NCBI RefSeq assembly: GCF_020519665.1
Contig: NZ_CP084703.1
Coordinates: 2,046,001-2,110,000 of the forward strand
Source: Bacillus shivajii
GTDB lineage: Bacteria > Bacillota > Bacilli > Bacillales > Salisediminibacteriaceae
Direction: 5' to 3'
Length of the DNA: 64,000 nucleotides
The notes beneath the pieces are model-generated. The model saw nothing but the letters and a program-made list of their open reading frames with translations. It had not been told where the DNA came from and did no database searches. Below, piece by piece: positions 7,553-17,391 of the stretch. A program made the position numbers and the translations under genes. Within the stretch, counting starts at the first letter, position 1, and each line of letters begins with the position of its first letter.

Positions 7553-9214
7553 ATGAGATATCATTATGACACGAAAAAACCGGGCATTGTTTTTGCTGTC
7601 GCCACAGTCCTCATTTTGTTATTTGTCGCGTGGGGAGGATTTAATGCTGATCATCTCGATTACATAGCTACAAATGTACTTGCATTTACATTGGATACGT
7701 TCGGTTGGTTCTATATGATAACAGTTACTTTTCTAGTTTTTATTTGTATATTCTTGGCGTTTAGTAATTATGGAAAAATAAAATTAGGAAAGGAAGACGA
7801 CGAACCGGAATACACGTTTTATACATGGTTAGGGATGTTATTTTCCGCAGGGGTCGGTGTTGGCTTTGTCTTTTGGGGAGTAGCAGAACCTCTTCTCTAT
7901 TATATGGATCCACCACCAGGTACCACACCAGAAACAGCAGAAGCTGCACAAATAGGCATGCAATACTCTGTTTATCATTGGGCGCTGCATGCATGGGCAA
8001 TTTTTGGTTTTGTTGGATTAGTGTTAGCAGACGTCCAATATCGGCAAAATCAACCTGCGCTTATTAGCTCTGCATTTTACCCATTAATAGGTGAACGTAT
8101 TAAAGGTAAGCTAGGGAAAGTAATTGATATTTTAGCTGTGATTGCTACCGCAATGGGTGTTGCAACCACATTCGGTCTAAGCGCCTTACAAATTAGCGGT
8201 GGATTGTCACACATATTAGACGTTCCTAATAATATTTACTCACAATTATTGATTATTTTGATAGTCTCTGGGTTATTTATGATTTCAGCAGCGTCTGGTT
8301 TAAATAAAGGGATCCGTATTTTAAGTATAATTAATTTATCATTAGCGGGCTTACTACTTATTTTTATGTTATTTGCTGGACCGACGCTGTTTATTTTAGA
8401 AAAATTTATGTCCACGCTCGGTGGCTATTTACAACATATCATCCCTATGAGCTTATCAATGTACCCATATGCTGAAAGCAATTGGCTCGGGGGAGCGACA
8501 ATTTTTTACTGGGCTTGGCACATATCGTGGGCACCATTTATGGGGATTTTCATTGCACGCATTTCAAGGGGAAGAACTGTAAGGGAATTTATTTTAGGTG
8601 TGCTGATCGTACCGTCATTGATTGCAATCATATGGTTTAGTACGTTTGGTGGCTCTGGCTTTTATTTAGAAATTTTTCAAGGAATTAGTATAGGTAATGT
8701 TGTGATGAACGAAGTGGAACTCGTTTTATTTACAACATTAGCTGAATTTCCAATCGGAGCAATCACGAGTTTTCTCGCTGTTCTCCTAATTATCATTTTC
8801 TTTATTACGTCAGCTGACTCTGCTTCCTATGTACTAGGTGTTTTGACATCGAAAGGAAGCTTAGAACCGAATATATTTGCAAGACTCATATGGGGGATTT
8901 TGATTGCAAGTATTGCAAGCGTCCTTTTAGTAAGCGGGGGATTAGAAGGGTTGCAAAATGCATCGATCATTGCGGCTCTACCATTTACGTTCATTATCTG
9001 TTTTATGATGGTCGCCTTATTTAAATCGTTGAATTGGGATATGAATGTCATAAGAACGCAGGAAAAGGAGCGGGATAAACAAGAGATTTTTAGTGAAATG
9101 AGACAAGAATTTATCGATTCGGAAAAAACGAAGAAAACAAAACCAAGAAAGAGAGTCATGAGTTTAAGAAATAAAAGTAAATGGAAGAGGAATAGAAGTG
9201 ATCATGAAGGATAA
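7553..9214 (+). CDS. BCCT-family betaine/choline/carnitine transporter
   Basis: This 553-residue membrane protein has twelve hydrophobic segments. The BCCT signature is clear: Gly-rich 'FSAGVGVGFVFWGVAEPL' early on, and 'FYWAWHISWAPFMGIFIARI' with the aromatic cage and 'SRGRT' in the middle. It would take up compatible solutes such as glycine betaine with sodium or protons. The last ~60 residues are a highly charged, Lys/Arg/Glu-rich cytoplasmic tail, which in this family can sense osmotic state. The ATG with GTGAGTGG upstream is preferred to the GTG nine bases before it. The exact substrate cannot be read from sequence. Confidence 0.93.
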   Translation: MRYHYDTKKPGIVFAVATVLILLFVAWGGFNADHLDYIATNVLAFTLDTFGWFYMITVTFLVFICIFLAFSNYGKIKLGKEDDEPEYTFYTWLGMLFSAGVGVGFVFWGVAEPLLYYMDPPPGTTPETAEAAQIGMQYSVYHWALHAWAIFGFVGLVLADVQYRQNQPALISSAFYPLIGERIKGKLGKVIDILAVIATAMGVATTFGLSALQISGGLSHILDVPNNIYSQLLIILIVSGLFMISAASGLNKGIRILSIINLSLAGLLLIFMLFAGPTLFILEKFMSTLGGYLQHIIPMSLSMYPYAESNWLGGATIFYWAWHISWAPFMGIFIARISRGRTVREFILGVLIVPSLIAIIWFSTFGGSGFYLEIFQGISIGNVVMNEVELVLFTTLAEFPIGAITSFLAVLLIIIFFITSADSASYVLGVLTSKGSLEPNIFARLIWGILIASIASVLLVSGGLEGLQNASIIAALPFTFIICFMMVALFKSLNWDMNVIRTQEKERDKQEIFSEMRQEFIDSEKTKKTKPRKRVMSLRNKSKWKRNRSDHEG

Positions 9215-9218
9215 AAAA

Positions 9219-9273
9219 TGGTTCCTGACCCCCAGTGCGATAAAGCTTTAACGTGCTGGGGGTCAGGCGCGTT
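9219..9273. repeat. CCTGACCCCC palindrome family, copy 4
   Basis: It is identical over about 54 bases to the copy at 17525. The arms are 'CCTGACCCCCAGTGCGATAA' and 'TTAACGTGCTGGGGGTCAGG'. The right edge (GGCGCGTT) runs straight into a truncated acetyltransferase frame. Confidence 0.9.
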
Positions 9274-9457
9274 GAAGAATACAGAGGTAAAGGTATAGGT
9301 CGCCAACTTCTTGATACAGCAGAAAAAAACGCCAAAGAGAAGGCTGCAAAAAAAAGCACTTTTAACCACTTTTGAATTTCAAGCTCGTTCTTTTTATGAA
9401 ATCAAAGGATATCAAGTTGTAGGTGAAATTAAAGATTACCCTCCTGGTAGCAGTTAA
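9274..9457 (+). pseudogene. GNAT acetyltransferase C-terminal relic, frameshifted
   Basis: The frame reads 'VEEYRGKGIGRQLLDTAEKN', the acetyl-CoA-binding Arg-x-x-Gly-x-Gly motif of GNAT enzymes. It shifts at a run of eight A residues and continues as 'LTTFEFQARSFYEIKGYQVV' and 'GEIKDYPPGSS'. The N-terminal half is missing, and the break falls exactly at the palindromic repeat. Confidence 0.8.
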
Positions 9458-9507
9458 TATACTATGGTAAAAACACTTAATAAATAGAATTTCTTATTCC
9501 ATTAACG

Positions 9508-9542
9508 GAGAGAGTTTCTTTAATAAGAGACGCTCTTTTTTT
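9508..9542 (+). terminator. Terminator after GNAT relic
   Basis: GAGAGTTTCTT pairs with AAGAGACGCTC (9 of 11 positions) around a short loop and is followed by T7. Confidence 0.7.
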
Positions 9543-9800
9543 CGTCCAAATAAAAGGAAAATAATGAGCTTTAATGTAAAGGTTTGTTTAAGAGGGCGAA
9601 ACCTATTGCAAATAAATTCGTAGATAATATTAATGGTTATTTTTTTGTGATGGAGTGTAGTTTGGAATTCATTTTAAATAACCGAAGCAGAAGTGAATGA
9701 TAACAATTATCTTTTATTAGTTATTCAACCAGAACGGGTAAGCTTATTTCAGAGAAGGAAGTGTAGCTTTCCTTGTTAAAGTAATGGGGGGGTTTTACAA

Positions 9801-10004
9801 ATTCTAATTGAAATTTTTATTATTGCAATAATCACTTTCGTGTTTTTTTATTTTTTACGTAAAGCATCAGATATTCATTATGAAAATTACGGTTCATATT
9901 CAGGAACGAAGGGGAACACAAAAATGTGCTCATCGTGCGGAAAAAAAATGAATGAAACATATCGTGGAGAAAAAACCCTTACTATTTGTAATAATTGCCG
10001 ATAA
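9801..10004 (+). CDS. Small membrane-anchored zinc-ribbon protein, no normal start codon
   Basis: The frame encodes about 67 residues: one hydrophobic helix (Ile/Phe-rich), a short linker, then Cys-x2-Cys ('CSSCGKKM') and a second Cys-x2-Cys ('CNNCR') at the very end, so it looks like a membrane-tethered zinc ribbon. There is no ATG, GTG or TTG before the helix. An ATT sits 8 bases after a run of seven G residues. Either ATT is used or the start codon has been lost. Just upstream, 9740-9785 reads 'REGSVAFLVKVMGG', similar to the tubby-like relic at 22741. Confidence 0.45.
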   Translation: MLIEIFIIAIITFVFFYFLRKASDIHYENYGSYSGTKGNTKMCSSCGKKMNETYRGEKTLTICNNCR

Positions 10005-10175
10005 ACTACTCAGATCAAGAGTTATTTTTTGGAAAACATTCTTATAAATTCATCTTCAACGGACGGAGAGCGATAACTTAATAAAGGTTATCGCTTATTG
10101 TGTTAACGAGCATGTTTCTGAAAAAAGATAAGATAGCAAATAAATTTATTTTAAGTTTCTATTAGGGGGGAGATT

Positions 10176-10487
10176 ATGAGTTTACCAATATGTAACAAAT
10201 GTGGTGTGCAAATGAAATGGAAAAAAATCATTAAATCATTGTGGTTAGGATACAAACCTATTAATTGCGAGAAATGTAATACAAAACACGAAATAACTTT
10301 CTCTTCCAGGTCTTTAGTAGCTTTTTTAACCGTTTTTCCGATAATATCTTCAAGTTTGATTTTAGCAAATTATTTCCATTTAAACATCTTTGTAACTATA
10401 ATTATTGCGATTTCAATTTCTATATTCTTTTCTTTGTTTTTGCCATATATGGTTAAATATAAAGAAAGTTCTAATGACGGGATGTAA
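10176..10487 (+). CDS. CXXC-20-CXXC family membrane protein
   Basis: This 103-residue protein has two Cys-x2-Cys pairs ('CNKC' at residue 6 and 'CEKC' about 21 residues later) followed by two hydrophobic helices. This is the arrangement of the small 'cxxc_20_cxxc' family common in Bacillus, whose function is unknown. A zinc site is likely. The ATG follows AGGGGGGAG. The same theme (zinc ribbon plus membrane helix) is seen in the smaller gene just upstream. Confidence 0.8.
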   Translation: MSLPICNKCGVQMKWKKIIKSLWLGYKPINCEKCNTKHEITFSSRSLVAFLTVFPIISSSLILANYFHLNIFVTIIIAISISIFFSLFLPYMVKYKESSNDGM

Positions 10488-10611
10488 TTGATGCAGCCCG
10501 TTTTTTGCACTTCGCAAAATGGAAAATGATATTAAAATAAAAGGGGCTTTAACGTGATAAGGATAATAGGTTATACGGTCATCTAAGAAATAACATGGGG
10601 AGGTAATAATT

Positions 10612-10735
10612 ATGGAAATTAGATTGGAAAAATTACAGGCAGCTGATACTAAAATGCGAAGACAACGACTAACAATATAGCTTCACAAAATGTCTTGTAA
10701 AATAGTGGGTTTAAGCATATATCAACAAATTTGGA
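10612..10735 (+). pseudogene. GNAT acetyltransferase relic with large internal deletion
   Basis: A good ribosome site (GGGGAGG) and an ATG begin 'MEIRLEKLQAADTKM', matching the start of the intact GNAT at 30441 ('MEITIEKLKWADAEQ'). Soon after, in another frame, the sequence reads 'AKTTTNNIASQNVL', a stop, then 'NSGFKHI', matching 'AQTTTNNIASQKVLLKNGFK' near the C-terminus of that same paralogue. About 115 internal codons are gone. Confidence 0.8.
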
Positions 10736-10747
10736 GGGGGGATACAT

Positions 10748-11203
10748 ATGGGAAAATATGATGTAAAGCAAATATATAATCTGTTGAATTTTGATCTGGG
10801 TCATTTAGTAAAGGAAAGCAAAGAAGATGGTTTTCGTTTTGTAGAAAGATTAGTAAATGATTATAAAAATGGCAGTAATACTTTTAATAATTCTGGAGAA
10901 GGCTTATTTGGCGTGTTTAGTGAAGAAGGTATCCTTGTTGCTATTGGTGGATTAAATATAGACCCATTTTCAAATGATCAATCTATTGGTAGGTTGAGAA
11001 GGTTTTATGTTAGTAAGGAGCATAGGAGAAACGGTGTAGGGAGTCTTTTGGTAAAAAAGATCATTGACGAAGCAAAAGGTTATTATAAAATTTTGGTGCT
11101 AAATACAGATACGGAACAGGCTGATAAATTTTATACTTCTTTAGGATTTTCAAAGGAAAATCATTATCCAAATTCAAGCCACTTTATGGAGTTTAAAAGC
11201 TAA
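10748..11203 (+). CDS. GNAT-family N-acetyltransferase
   Basis: This 151-residue cytoplasmic enzyme has the acetyl-CoA pyrophosphate-binding motif A 'RRFYVSKEHRRNGVGSLLV' (Arg-Arg-Asn-Gly-Val-Gly) around residues 84-103, and a closing 'FYTSLGFSKE' as in motif B. The ATG follows TTGGAGGGGGG. The substrate is unknown. It is one of three intact GNAT genes in the window beside three relics. Confidence 0.9.
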   Translation: MGKYDVKQIYNLLNFDLGHLVKESKEDGFRFVERLVNDYKNGSNTFNNSGEGLFGVFSEEGILVAIGGLNIDPFSNDQSIGRLRRFYVSKEHRRNGVGSLLVKKIIDEAKGYYKILVLNTDTEQADKFYTSLGFSKENHYPNSSHFMEFKS

Positions 11204-11339
11204 GGTGTTATTCTACTAACGGAGAGCATAACACAAGAATCTGTCGCTGGTTCTTGTTCCGAAATACGTGACTTTTGAACAAAAAGTAAAGAGGTTTCAA
11301 AGACAGATTTGAAATTATAAGGGAGGTTTAGGTTAGCAA

Positions 11340-11579
11340 ATGGGTATTTTTATAGTGATTTTATTAATATTATCCCTGTTTATTAGTTTTGTCTTACTTT
11401 ATATTTATAATGAAGAGAAATCGGGAACAGAAATCATTGCTTTTTCAATTCTCATGGTCTTTACTGGCTTTGTTTTTTATTACATTGACCAGCATGGAAT
11501 GTTTGGACATTTTATTGGTTTAGGATTAGTGTTAGTAGGATTCTTTTTGGGAGGTATGCGTTTTCTGTTTAAACCCTAA
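11340..11579 (+). CDS. Small three-helix membrane protein
   Basis: This 79-residue hydrophobic protein has helices at about residues 3-23, 31-49 and 55-76. It lacks any recognisable motif. A GGGAGG lies about 13 bases before the ATG. The 250 bases after it hold only a degenerate Lys-rich frame with several stops. Confidence 0.6.
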   Translation: MGIFIVILLILSLFISFVLLYIYNEEKSGTEIIAFSILMVFTGFVFYYIDQHGMFGHFIGLGLVLVGFFLGGMRFLFKP

Positions 11580-11830
11580 CTTATCGGAAAAATGGCGGGA
11601 AATTTATCGTTGAATGCAGTAAATTGTGAATAAATACACTCAAACTAAAAGGAGCATTAGTTGAACAAGTAAAAGACAAGAAGATATGTAAGCTGTGATA
11701 GTTAAAGAAGATTTAGTAAGGAAGAATCATTAAAAAACCATTTCAAAAGTAGAATTTAAAGAAGAGATAATAAAAGTATTGGATAAAGAAAATCATCCAT
11801 TTTTTATGACATTTTAAACGAGGTGGGTAT

Positions 11831-12622
11831 TTGAGTTACAAATTATTAGCTTTAGATGTAGACGGGACGCTATTAAATCAAAGTGGTAAATTAACAACGA
11901 AAACGATTGAAGCTGTTAAGAAGGCATATGATTCTGGAATACATGTTGTTATTTCCACTGGAAGAAGTTTAGACCAGACACGTCCTATATTAGATGAATT
12001 GGGAATAGAGGGGATAATTGTATCCCACAATGGTGCAACTACATTGAAAACTGATACAAAAGAAATTATTCATGAATTTTCCTATGACATTAAAGAATTG
12101 ACTGAAATCATTGAGTATTGCAGAAGAAAGGATATTCATTTTTATGTATGCACTGCCCATAATTTATATGTAGAAAGAATGGACGATTATCAAACAAAGT
12201 TATTTAAAAAATATAACTTGGTCCATACAATGCATGATAACGTATTAAGTATTAATGAAAAAGTGGCAAAGTTTACAGTAGATGACCAGCAAAGAGTAGA
12301 TGGATGGAGAGAGATTAATATTGAAAATTTACGTAAGTCAAGTGATGGATTCTTCCAAGATATCGTTCACCCACAAGCTCATAAAGCGAGTGCTCTAGAG
12401 CAAGTACTTAGGAAACTTGGGGTGGGTAAATTAGAAATGATAGCTATTGGTGATTATTACAACGATTTAGAAATGATAGAATATGCAGGTTTAGGTATTG
12501 CAATGGGAAATGCCCCAGATGACTTTAAAGAAAAAGCAGATGCAGTGACTTCCTCAAATGACGAGGACGGTGTTTACCATGCATTAGAGAAGTACCTTTT
12601 TAGTAATAAATCAGAAGTTTAA
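11831..12622 (+). CDS. Cof-type HAD-superfamily phosphatase
   Basis: This 263-residue cytoplasmic hydrolase starts at TTG behind GAGGTGGG. Motif I 'LDVDGTLL' supplies the nucleophilic Asp9 and Asp11. Motif II is 'VISTGR', and the Mg-binding motif IV is 'GDYYNDLEMIEYAGLGIAMG'. The order and the large cap domain identify the Cof/IIB subfamily, which dephosphorylates sugar phosphates, FMN or PLP-like metabolites. The natural substrate cannot be told. It stands alone and is followed by a terminator. Confidence 0.93.
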   Translation: MSYKLLALDVDGTLLNQSGKLTTKTIEAVKKAYDSGIHVVISTGRSLDQTRPILDELGIEGIIVSHNGATTLKTDTKEIIHEFSYDIKELTEIIEYCRRKDIHFYVCTAHNLYVERMDDYQTKLFKKYNLVHTMHDNVLSINEKVAKFTVDDQQRVDGWREINIENLRKSSDGFFQDIVHPQAHKASALEQVLRKLGVGKLEMIAIGDYYNDLEMIEYAGLGIAMGNAPDDFKEKADAVTSSNDEDGVYHALEKYLFSNKSEV

Positions 12623-12700
12623 TTGTAAAATAGTAGGTTGTTCTTATTAAACAAACACTTCCCTTAGTGGAAGAGTAAAAATTAGATCAACATAAAAATG

Positions 12701-12736
12701 GCTCGGTTCACTAGATGTGTAAACCGAGCTATTATC
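12701..12736 (+). terminator. Hairpin after HAD gene
   Basis: GCTCGGTT pairs with AACCGAGC around a 13-base loop that can add CAC/GTG pairs. The T tract is interrupted. It lies between convergent genes. Confidence 0.6.
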
Positions 12737-12836
12737 ATATTGATTCCACAAATTAATCGAGTTGCAAATACAGTTAGAAATCACTCTGCATTTTTAATCG
12801 CAATTATGGATCTCCAGATTCTTCTTTCGTATTTGG

Positions 12837-14624
12837 CTAAAAAATAATCATATGAGGTTGAAGATTTCCACTTGAATCAACTTTAATCCAAGTTTTACGA
12901 AAGTCAATCCACCCATAGTTGTTAACCTCTAACCCCTTCATTAATTCGGAAAACTGAGGTTCATCAAACGTATGGTAACTATATAAAATTAAAAGCTGGT
13001 TTGTTATAAAATGCTCTATCCGGTCATAAATCTGCTTTCTGGCTTTAAAGTTTTTTTCTTTTTTTGCTAACTCAAGTGATAAATCAACTCTGTTTAAATA
13101 TTCATCATTAAAAAATTGTCTTACAATAGGGTTGCGATGATATAAATTAAACATTGCGATGTCATAATTTTCATCCATAATGACACCTCCATATAATATG
13201 TCGGTGTTTATTAGTGTTTCCTTGTTTTGTAATTGAGAAATAGATGATTTTCGAATATTAATGTTAACACCGACCTTCTCACATTGCACCTTAAACCATT
13301 GAACATCCTCTAAGAATGGTTTGTAATCAAATACAGTTAGAAAAAGACCCTCTCCTTGGTAATTACTCATATTTAGGTATTTTTTCGCTTCTTCTATTGA
13401 TGAATGTTCTATTTTATTTACACTTGCACTGTTAAAAGGAGTAAAACTAGATGAGGGGAACGCTCTTTCCCCTTTCAAATCAGTGATCAATTGTTTCTTG
13501 TCTAAAAGCGTATTTAGTGCCTTCCTGAAGTAATACTCATTATGTATACCCTTTTTTCTAAAATTAAAGAAAAAACAATAGCTCCCGTTTTCTATACGAT
13601 TTTGATTAAAAGTTTTTTCTGATTTTTTGTTTTCCTCAATAAATGTCATTTTTTCTTTTATACGAGGTGTAAATAAAATGTCAACCTGATCTAAAAATGC
13701 TCGTTCCTTAAAGTATTTTTGAAAAACATTTAAAGTTAATTTTTCATTAGTATGCTTTGTAACTTGAAATGGACCAGAACCAATTGGCATAGTGGCCTCA
13801 AAGGGAACGTCTCCTGGTAGAATTGATGCATAAATAGAACTTAATAGGTATGGAAAAACATAATTATGTTTATACAAATAAAAGTTTACTGTATAAAGAC
13901 CTTTTGCTTCCACATACTGTATATCCTCAAATAATGATTTCAAAACAGGGCTATCTTCTTTTATTAATCGATTGAACGTATAAACAACATCTTCAGAAGT
14001 TAATTCCTTTTGATGATGAAACATTACTCCTTTACGTAAATAAAAAGTCCATTTCAATCCGTCTTTGTTTTCCCAGTAATGGACGAGGTGGGGCACTACA
14101 CTTTTTGCTTTTTCATCATATAAAACGAGGCGATCAAAAATTTGGGTTACTAAATGCGCTTCATTTACTATAGAGACTTTAGCAGGATCTAACGTATTTA
14201 TCTCAGAAGGGTGTGAGATTGTTAAAATATCTTTTTGACCTTTTTCTTTTGTTATAGAGCGGAAACCAAACTGACTTTCAAAGAGATTGTACAAAGATAT
14301 CATTGTTTCATTCGGAAAATCTGCTGAAGAGATAAATTCATAACCGCTTTCTAACCCTTTTTCGTTAATTAGTGTAAGCAAATGTTCGTTTGCGGCATTA
14401 GTTAACGATTTTTTGAAGGTAAGTCTAGATTTTTTCCCTCTACCTCGTTGTGAAATCCAGGTAATCAAATCATTTTCTTTTAGTTTATTTAAAATAATAT
14501 TGGCATTTCTCATTGTACAACAAAGTATTTGTGATACTTCTGAAATAGAGGATTGAGTTTCTTTTCCTTCTTTTACATGAAGGTAGTGTTTTTTTAATTT
14601 TAAATAATGCTCCAATGCGTTCAT
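12837..14624 (-). CDS. SgrR-like regulator with solute-binding domain
   Basis: This 595-residue protein has two parts. Residues 1-110 look like the SgrR-type winged-helix DNA-binding domain ('MNALEHYLKLKKHY', then a helix-turn-helix around 'SEVSQILCCTMRNANIILNK'). Residues ~130-540 match an ABC-type oligopeptide-binding fold (SBP_bac_5: 'NTLDPAKVSIVNEAHLVTQI', 'LRKGVMFHHQKELTSEDVVY'). No signal peptide is present, so it is cytoplasmic and probably senses a ligand with the binding domain. The ATG follows AGGAGG. It is divergent from an MFS transporter and likely controls it, an arrangement that recalls SgrR-SetA in enteric bacteria. Confidence 0.88.
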   Translation of the reverse strand: MNALEHYLKLKKHYLHVKEGKETQSSISEVSQILCCTMRNANIILNKLKENDLITWISQRGRGKKSRLTFKKSLTNAANEHLLTLINEKGLESGYEFISSADFPNETMISLYNLFESQFGFRSITKEKGQKDILTISHPSEINTLDPAKVSIVNEAHLVTQIFDRLVLYDEKAKSVVPHLVHYWENKDGLKWTFYLRKGVMFHHQKELTSEDVVYTFNRLIKEDSPVLKSLFEDIQYVEAKGLYTVNFYLYKHNYVFPYLLSSIYASILPGDVPFEATMPIGSGPFQVTKHTNEKLTLNVFQKYFKERAFLDQVDILFTPRIKEKMTFIEENKKSEKTFNQNRIENGSYCFFFNFRKKGIHNEYYFRKALNTLLDKKQLITDLKGERAFPSSSFTPFNSASVNKIEHSSIEEAKKYLNMSNYQGEGLFLTVFDYKPFLEDVQWFKVQCEKVGVNINIRKSSISQLQNKETLINTDILYGGVIMDENYDIAMFNLYHRNPIVRQFFNDEYLNRVDLSLELAKKEKNFKARKQIYDRIEHFITNQLLILYSYHTFDEPQFSELMKGLEVNNYGWIDFRKTWIKVDSSGNLQPHMIIF

Positions 14625-14734
14625 GATTTACTTCCTCCTGGGAAACCCCTGAAAAATATGAAATGCTTTTCAATCACTTTACACTTTTTATTCATATTTT
14701 TAAAGTTTAAAGTTGTTTCAGGGAGGAGAACTAG

Positions 14735-16002
14735 ATGACATCAAAGTTTAAAGTATTTATATTTTTATCAATTTCGCACTTTATTTCACTATTAGGTTCA
14801 GCGATGACTCGATTTGGACTTGGAGTATTTGCTTTCCAAGAAACAGGGCAAGTTTTTAATTTTGCTCTAGTATTAGTGTTTGGTTTTTTGCCAGGTATTA
14901 TATTAAGTCCTTTAGCGGGTGTATGGATTGATCGGAAGGGACCACGATTACTATTGTTAGTAGGTAATATGATAGGTACAGTAGCGATATTCAGTGCTAG
15001 TATGTTAATCATTACAACCAATCTAAATATGTGGCAAATAATGATTATTACGTCTGCATTATCTTGTGTTTCAGCTTTACAAAGCCCTGCTTTACATACC
15101 CTTGTACCAATGCTAATTCCTGAAGGTTCGATGTCAAGGGCTAATGGCATACTATCGACAGTAACATCTGCAAGTGATGTACTTGGTCCAGTAACAGGAG
15201 GTATCTTGATCGCATTTAGTGGATTAACTCTAATTATATTTATTGATTTATTAACGTATATAATCGTTTTAATAACTATTTTAATGTTATGGACGAAATT
15301 ATCTGTGTCATTGAATGAACAATCAAGAGATCAAGATAACGTAATAAACAATACATGGAGCAGAGATTTTAAAGACGGTTTTTCTTATCTTACTAATAAT
15401 AAACCATTGTTCCACCTTGTTTTGTTGTTTACATGTCTTAATATGGCGATGGGATTTCATAGTGTTTTAGGGCAGCCTTATATTTTAAGTATTGGAACTG
15501 TCCAGGATTATGGGATGCTAAGTTCTTTGTTTGGTTTAGGAATGGTTATTGGGGATTAAGTACAATTATTAAAAAAATTGGTGATAGGAAATTGAATATT
15601 ATATTCGTGTCAATGGTTATCATTGGTTTAGCTTTTTCTTTTGTAGGTCTATCATCATATCTATGGTTTATAGGTACTGCATGGTTTTGTATTGGTTTAT
15701 TTATTCCAATCGTAAATACGGTTGTAGTCACTATTTTTCAACAGCAATCAAAGCCTAATATGCTAGGAAGAGTTTTTTCTATTGCTAGAATGATGGCTTG
15801 GATTTCCCTGCCCCTTGCTCAAGTTTTAGCAGGAGTATTTGCAGATCAACTAGCACTATATTTAGGGGGTGTTTTAGTTAATCCGCTTGGTACATTGTAC
15901 ATATTAGTAGGATTAATAATTGTAGGTATAATCATTATTTTTTCAAGGTTACCTTCATTGAAACGTTTAAATTCAGCTGAAACAAAAGCTAACACGGCTT
16001 AA
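14735..16002 (+). pseudogene. MFS efflux transporter split by a one-base frameshift
   Basis: The first frame (274 codons) begins 'MTSKFKVFIFLSISHFISLL' behind GGGAGGAG and carries the MFS motif between helices 2 and 3 ('GVWIDRKGPR'). It ends at TAA 15557 right after 'FGLGMVIGD'. Restoring one G in the GGGG run at 15551-15554 continues the protein as Gly-Leu-Ser-Thr-Ile-Ile-Lys-Lys-Ile-Gly-Asp and on to 'NTA' at 16002, giving about 422 residues with twelve helices. Either this is a real one-base loss or a sequencing error. It heads a likely operon with the methyltransferase downstream. Confidence 0.85.
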
Positions 16003-16025
16003 TAAAGTAAAGAGGAGGAATTAAA

Positions 16026-16787
16026 TTGTTAGGTTATTACAGTAAACTTTCATCAGAAGTATATGAGTTGGACAAATATATTGGTCTTTCATTTGGAGAT
16101 GTAGAATTTTATAGTGATAGATTAGCTTCTTGTACGGGTGACATTCTTGAACCGGGGGTCGGAACTGGTCGCATCCTAATCCCACTTTTAGAAAGTGGCT
16201 TGAAAGTGGATGGCTTCGATGTTTCACCAGAAATGTTAAAAATTTGTCGTAACAATTGTGAAAAAAGAGGACTAAATTCGAAGTTATTTAAAGGACATAT
16301 GGAGTCATTTTCATTAGATACAGAGTATGAAGCTATTATCGTGCCAACTGGAACATTCTTGCTATTACATAGAAGAGAAGATTCTATTAAAGCATTAAAA
16401 AATTTCTATAATCATCTCTCTAATGGTGGCAAGCTAATTCTAGATACTTTTTTACAAACAGATTTATCAAATGACAATACATCAACAAAAGCATGGGAAT
16501 CTAAAAATGGTAAAATTTTAACATTAGAAAGTAAAGTAGTTGAAGTTGATTATATCAACCAATACACAATATCTCATAATCGCTACGAAAAATGGGATAA
16601 CGGAGAACTAATACAAACAGAATTAGAACGATTTCCACTTCGTTGGTATGGAGTTGAAGAGTTTAAATTGATTCTTGAAGAGATTGGTTTTAAAGACATA
16701 ATAATTTCAGCAGATTACAAGTACGGACAATATCCAACTGATTCAAGTCAAATAATTACTTTTGAAGCTACTGTTAATGAGGATTAA
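16026..16787 (+). CDS. Class I SAM-dependent methyltransferase
   Basis: This 253-residue cytoplasmic enzyme starts at TTG behind AGAGGAGG, 24 bases after the MFS gene. Motif I 'DILEPGVGTGRILIPL' (Glu42-Pro-Gly-Val-Gly-Thr-Gly48) is the S-adenosylmethionine loop. An acidic residue follows in 'VDGFDVSPEMLKICR', and 'YEAIIVPTGTFLLL' matches motif IV. The C-terminal half is beta-rich and matches small-molecule methyltransferases. With an SgrR-like regulator and a transporter beside it, a detoxification or export role is plausible but inferred. Confidence 0.9.
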   Translation: MLGYYSKLSSEVYELDKYIGLSFGDVEFYSDRLASCTGDILEPGVGTGRILIPLLESGLKVDGFDVSPEMLKICRNNCEKRGLNSKLFKGHMESFSLDTEYEAIIVPTGTFLLLHRREDSIKALKNFYNHLSNGGKLILDTFLQTDLSNDNTSTKAWESKNGKILTLESKVVEVDYINQYTISHNRYEKWDNGELIQTELERFPLRWYGVEEFKLILEEIGFKDIIISADYKYGQYPTDSSQIITFEATVNED

Positions 16788-16890
16788 TATTTCTCTTATT
16801 TAACTAACGTATAGCGATAGCGAAAGAAGTTACGTTGATCTTATTGAATAAACGCGGAGTTTCGTTTAAGAGTTTTTGAGGAGAAGAGTT

Positions 16891-17391
16891 ATGAAAAAAA
16901 GTTTATGGTTTGTATCGTTATTAATTTTTACACTTTGGTTAGTAGGGTGTAATTCACAAAATTTGGAGTTGTTCGAAACAATGGAAGAAGCAGTTACTTT
17001 TGGTTTAGAAAAAGAAGGAAGTGACAAAAACGCTTTGTTATCCGTTGAAGAGTATAAAGGGGAAACTCTTGTTTTTTATGAATTAGACGATTCATTAGGT
17101 GTTTCAAGTATTACTAAAAGCGAAGAAGGTTTTAATTTCTTCAAAAATACTTCTTATGTTAGGTTTGGAGAAGAGAATGCTCATTATATAATTGGATTTG
17201 AATTTGAAACAAAATCAGGAGTAAAAATACCTATACTTGCGGGCAAGGCTAATGATGAAGATATACAAAAAATAATAGTGTTAGAAGGTGGAATTGAAAA
17301 AGAACTTAATATTTCTAAAAATTCACGGCTTTTCTATACTATGTACGAAGAACCCTTTGATTCGCTTGATGTTATTCCAATTTACCAATAA
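16891..17391 (+). CDS. Lipoprotein, unknown function
   Basis: This 166-residue protein has a lipobox (Leu-Val-Gly-Cys at residue ~19), so it is exported and lipid-anchored. The mature part is acidic and beta-rich ('FGLEKEGSDKNALLSVEEYK', 'IPILAGKANDEDIQKIIV'), resembling small Bacillus surface lipoproteins without an assigned role. The ATG following GAGGAGAAGAGTT is preferred over the in-frame TTG that overlaps the ribosome site. Confidence 0.75.
   Translation: MKKSLWFVSLLIFTLWLVGCNSQNLELFETMEEAVTFGLEKEGSDKNALLSVEEYKGETLVFYELDDSLGVSSITKSEEGFNFFKNTSYVRFGEENAHYIIGFEFETKSGVKIPILAGKANDEDIQKIIVLEGGIEKELNISKNSRLFYTMYEEPFDSLDVIPIYQ

Noticed and set aside
14731-15150. Minus-strand frame opposite the MFS gene
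   Set aside because: It is a shadow of the membrane protein frame. No start signal, and the + strand reading has helices and MFS motifs.
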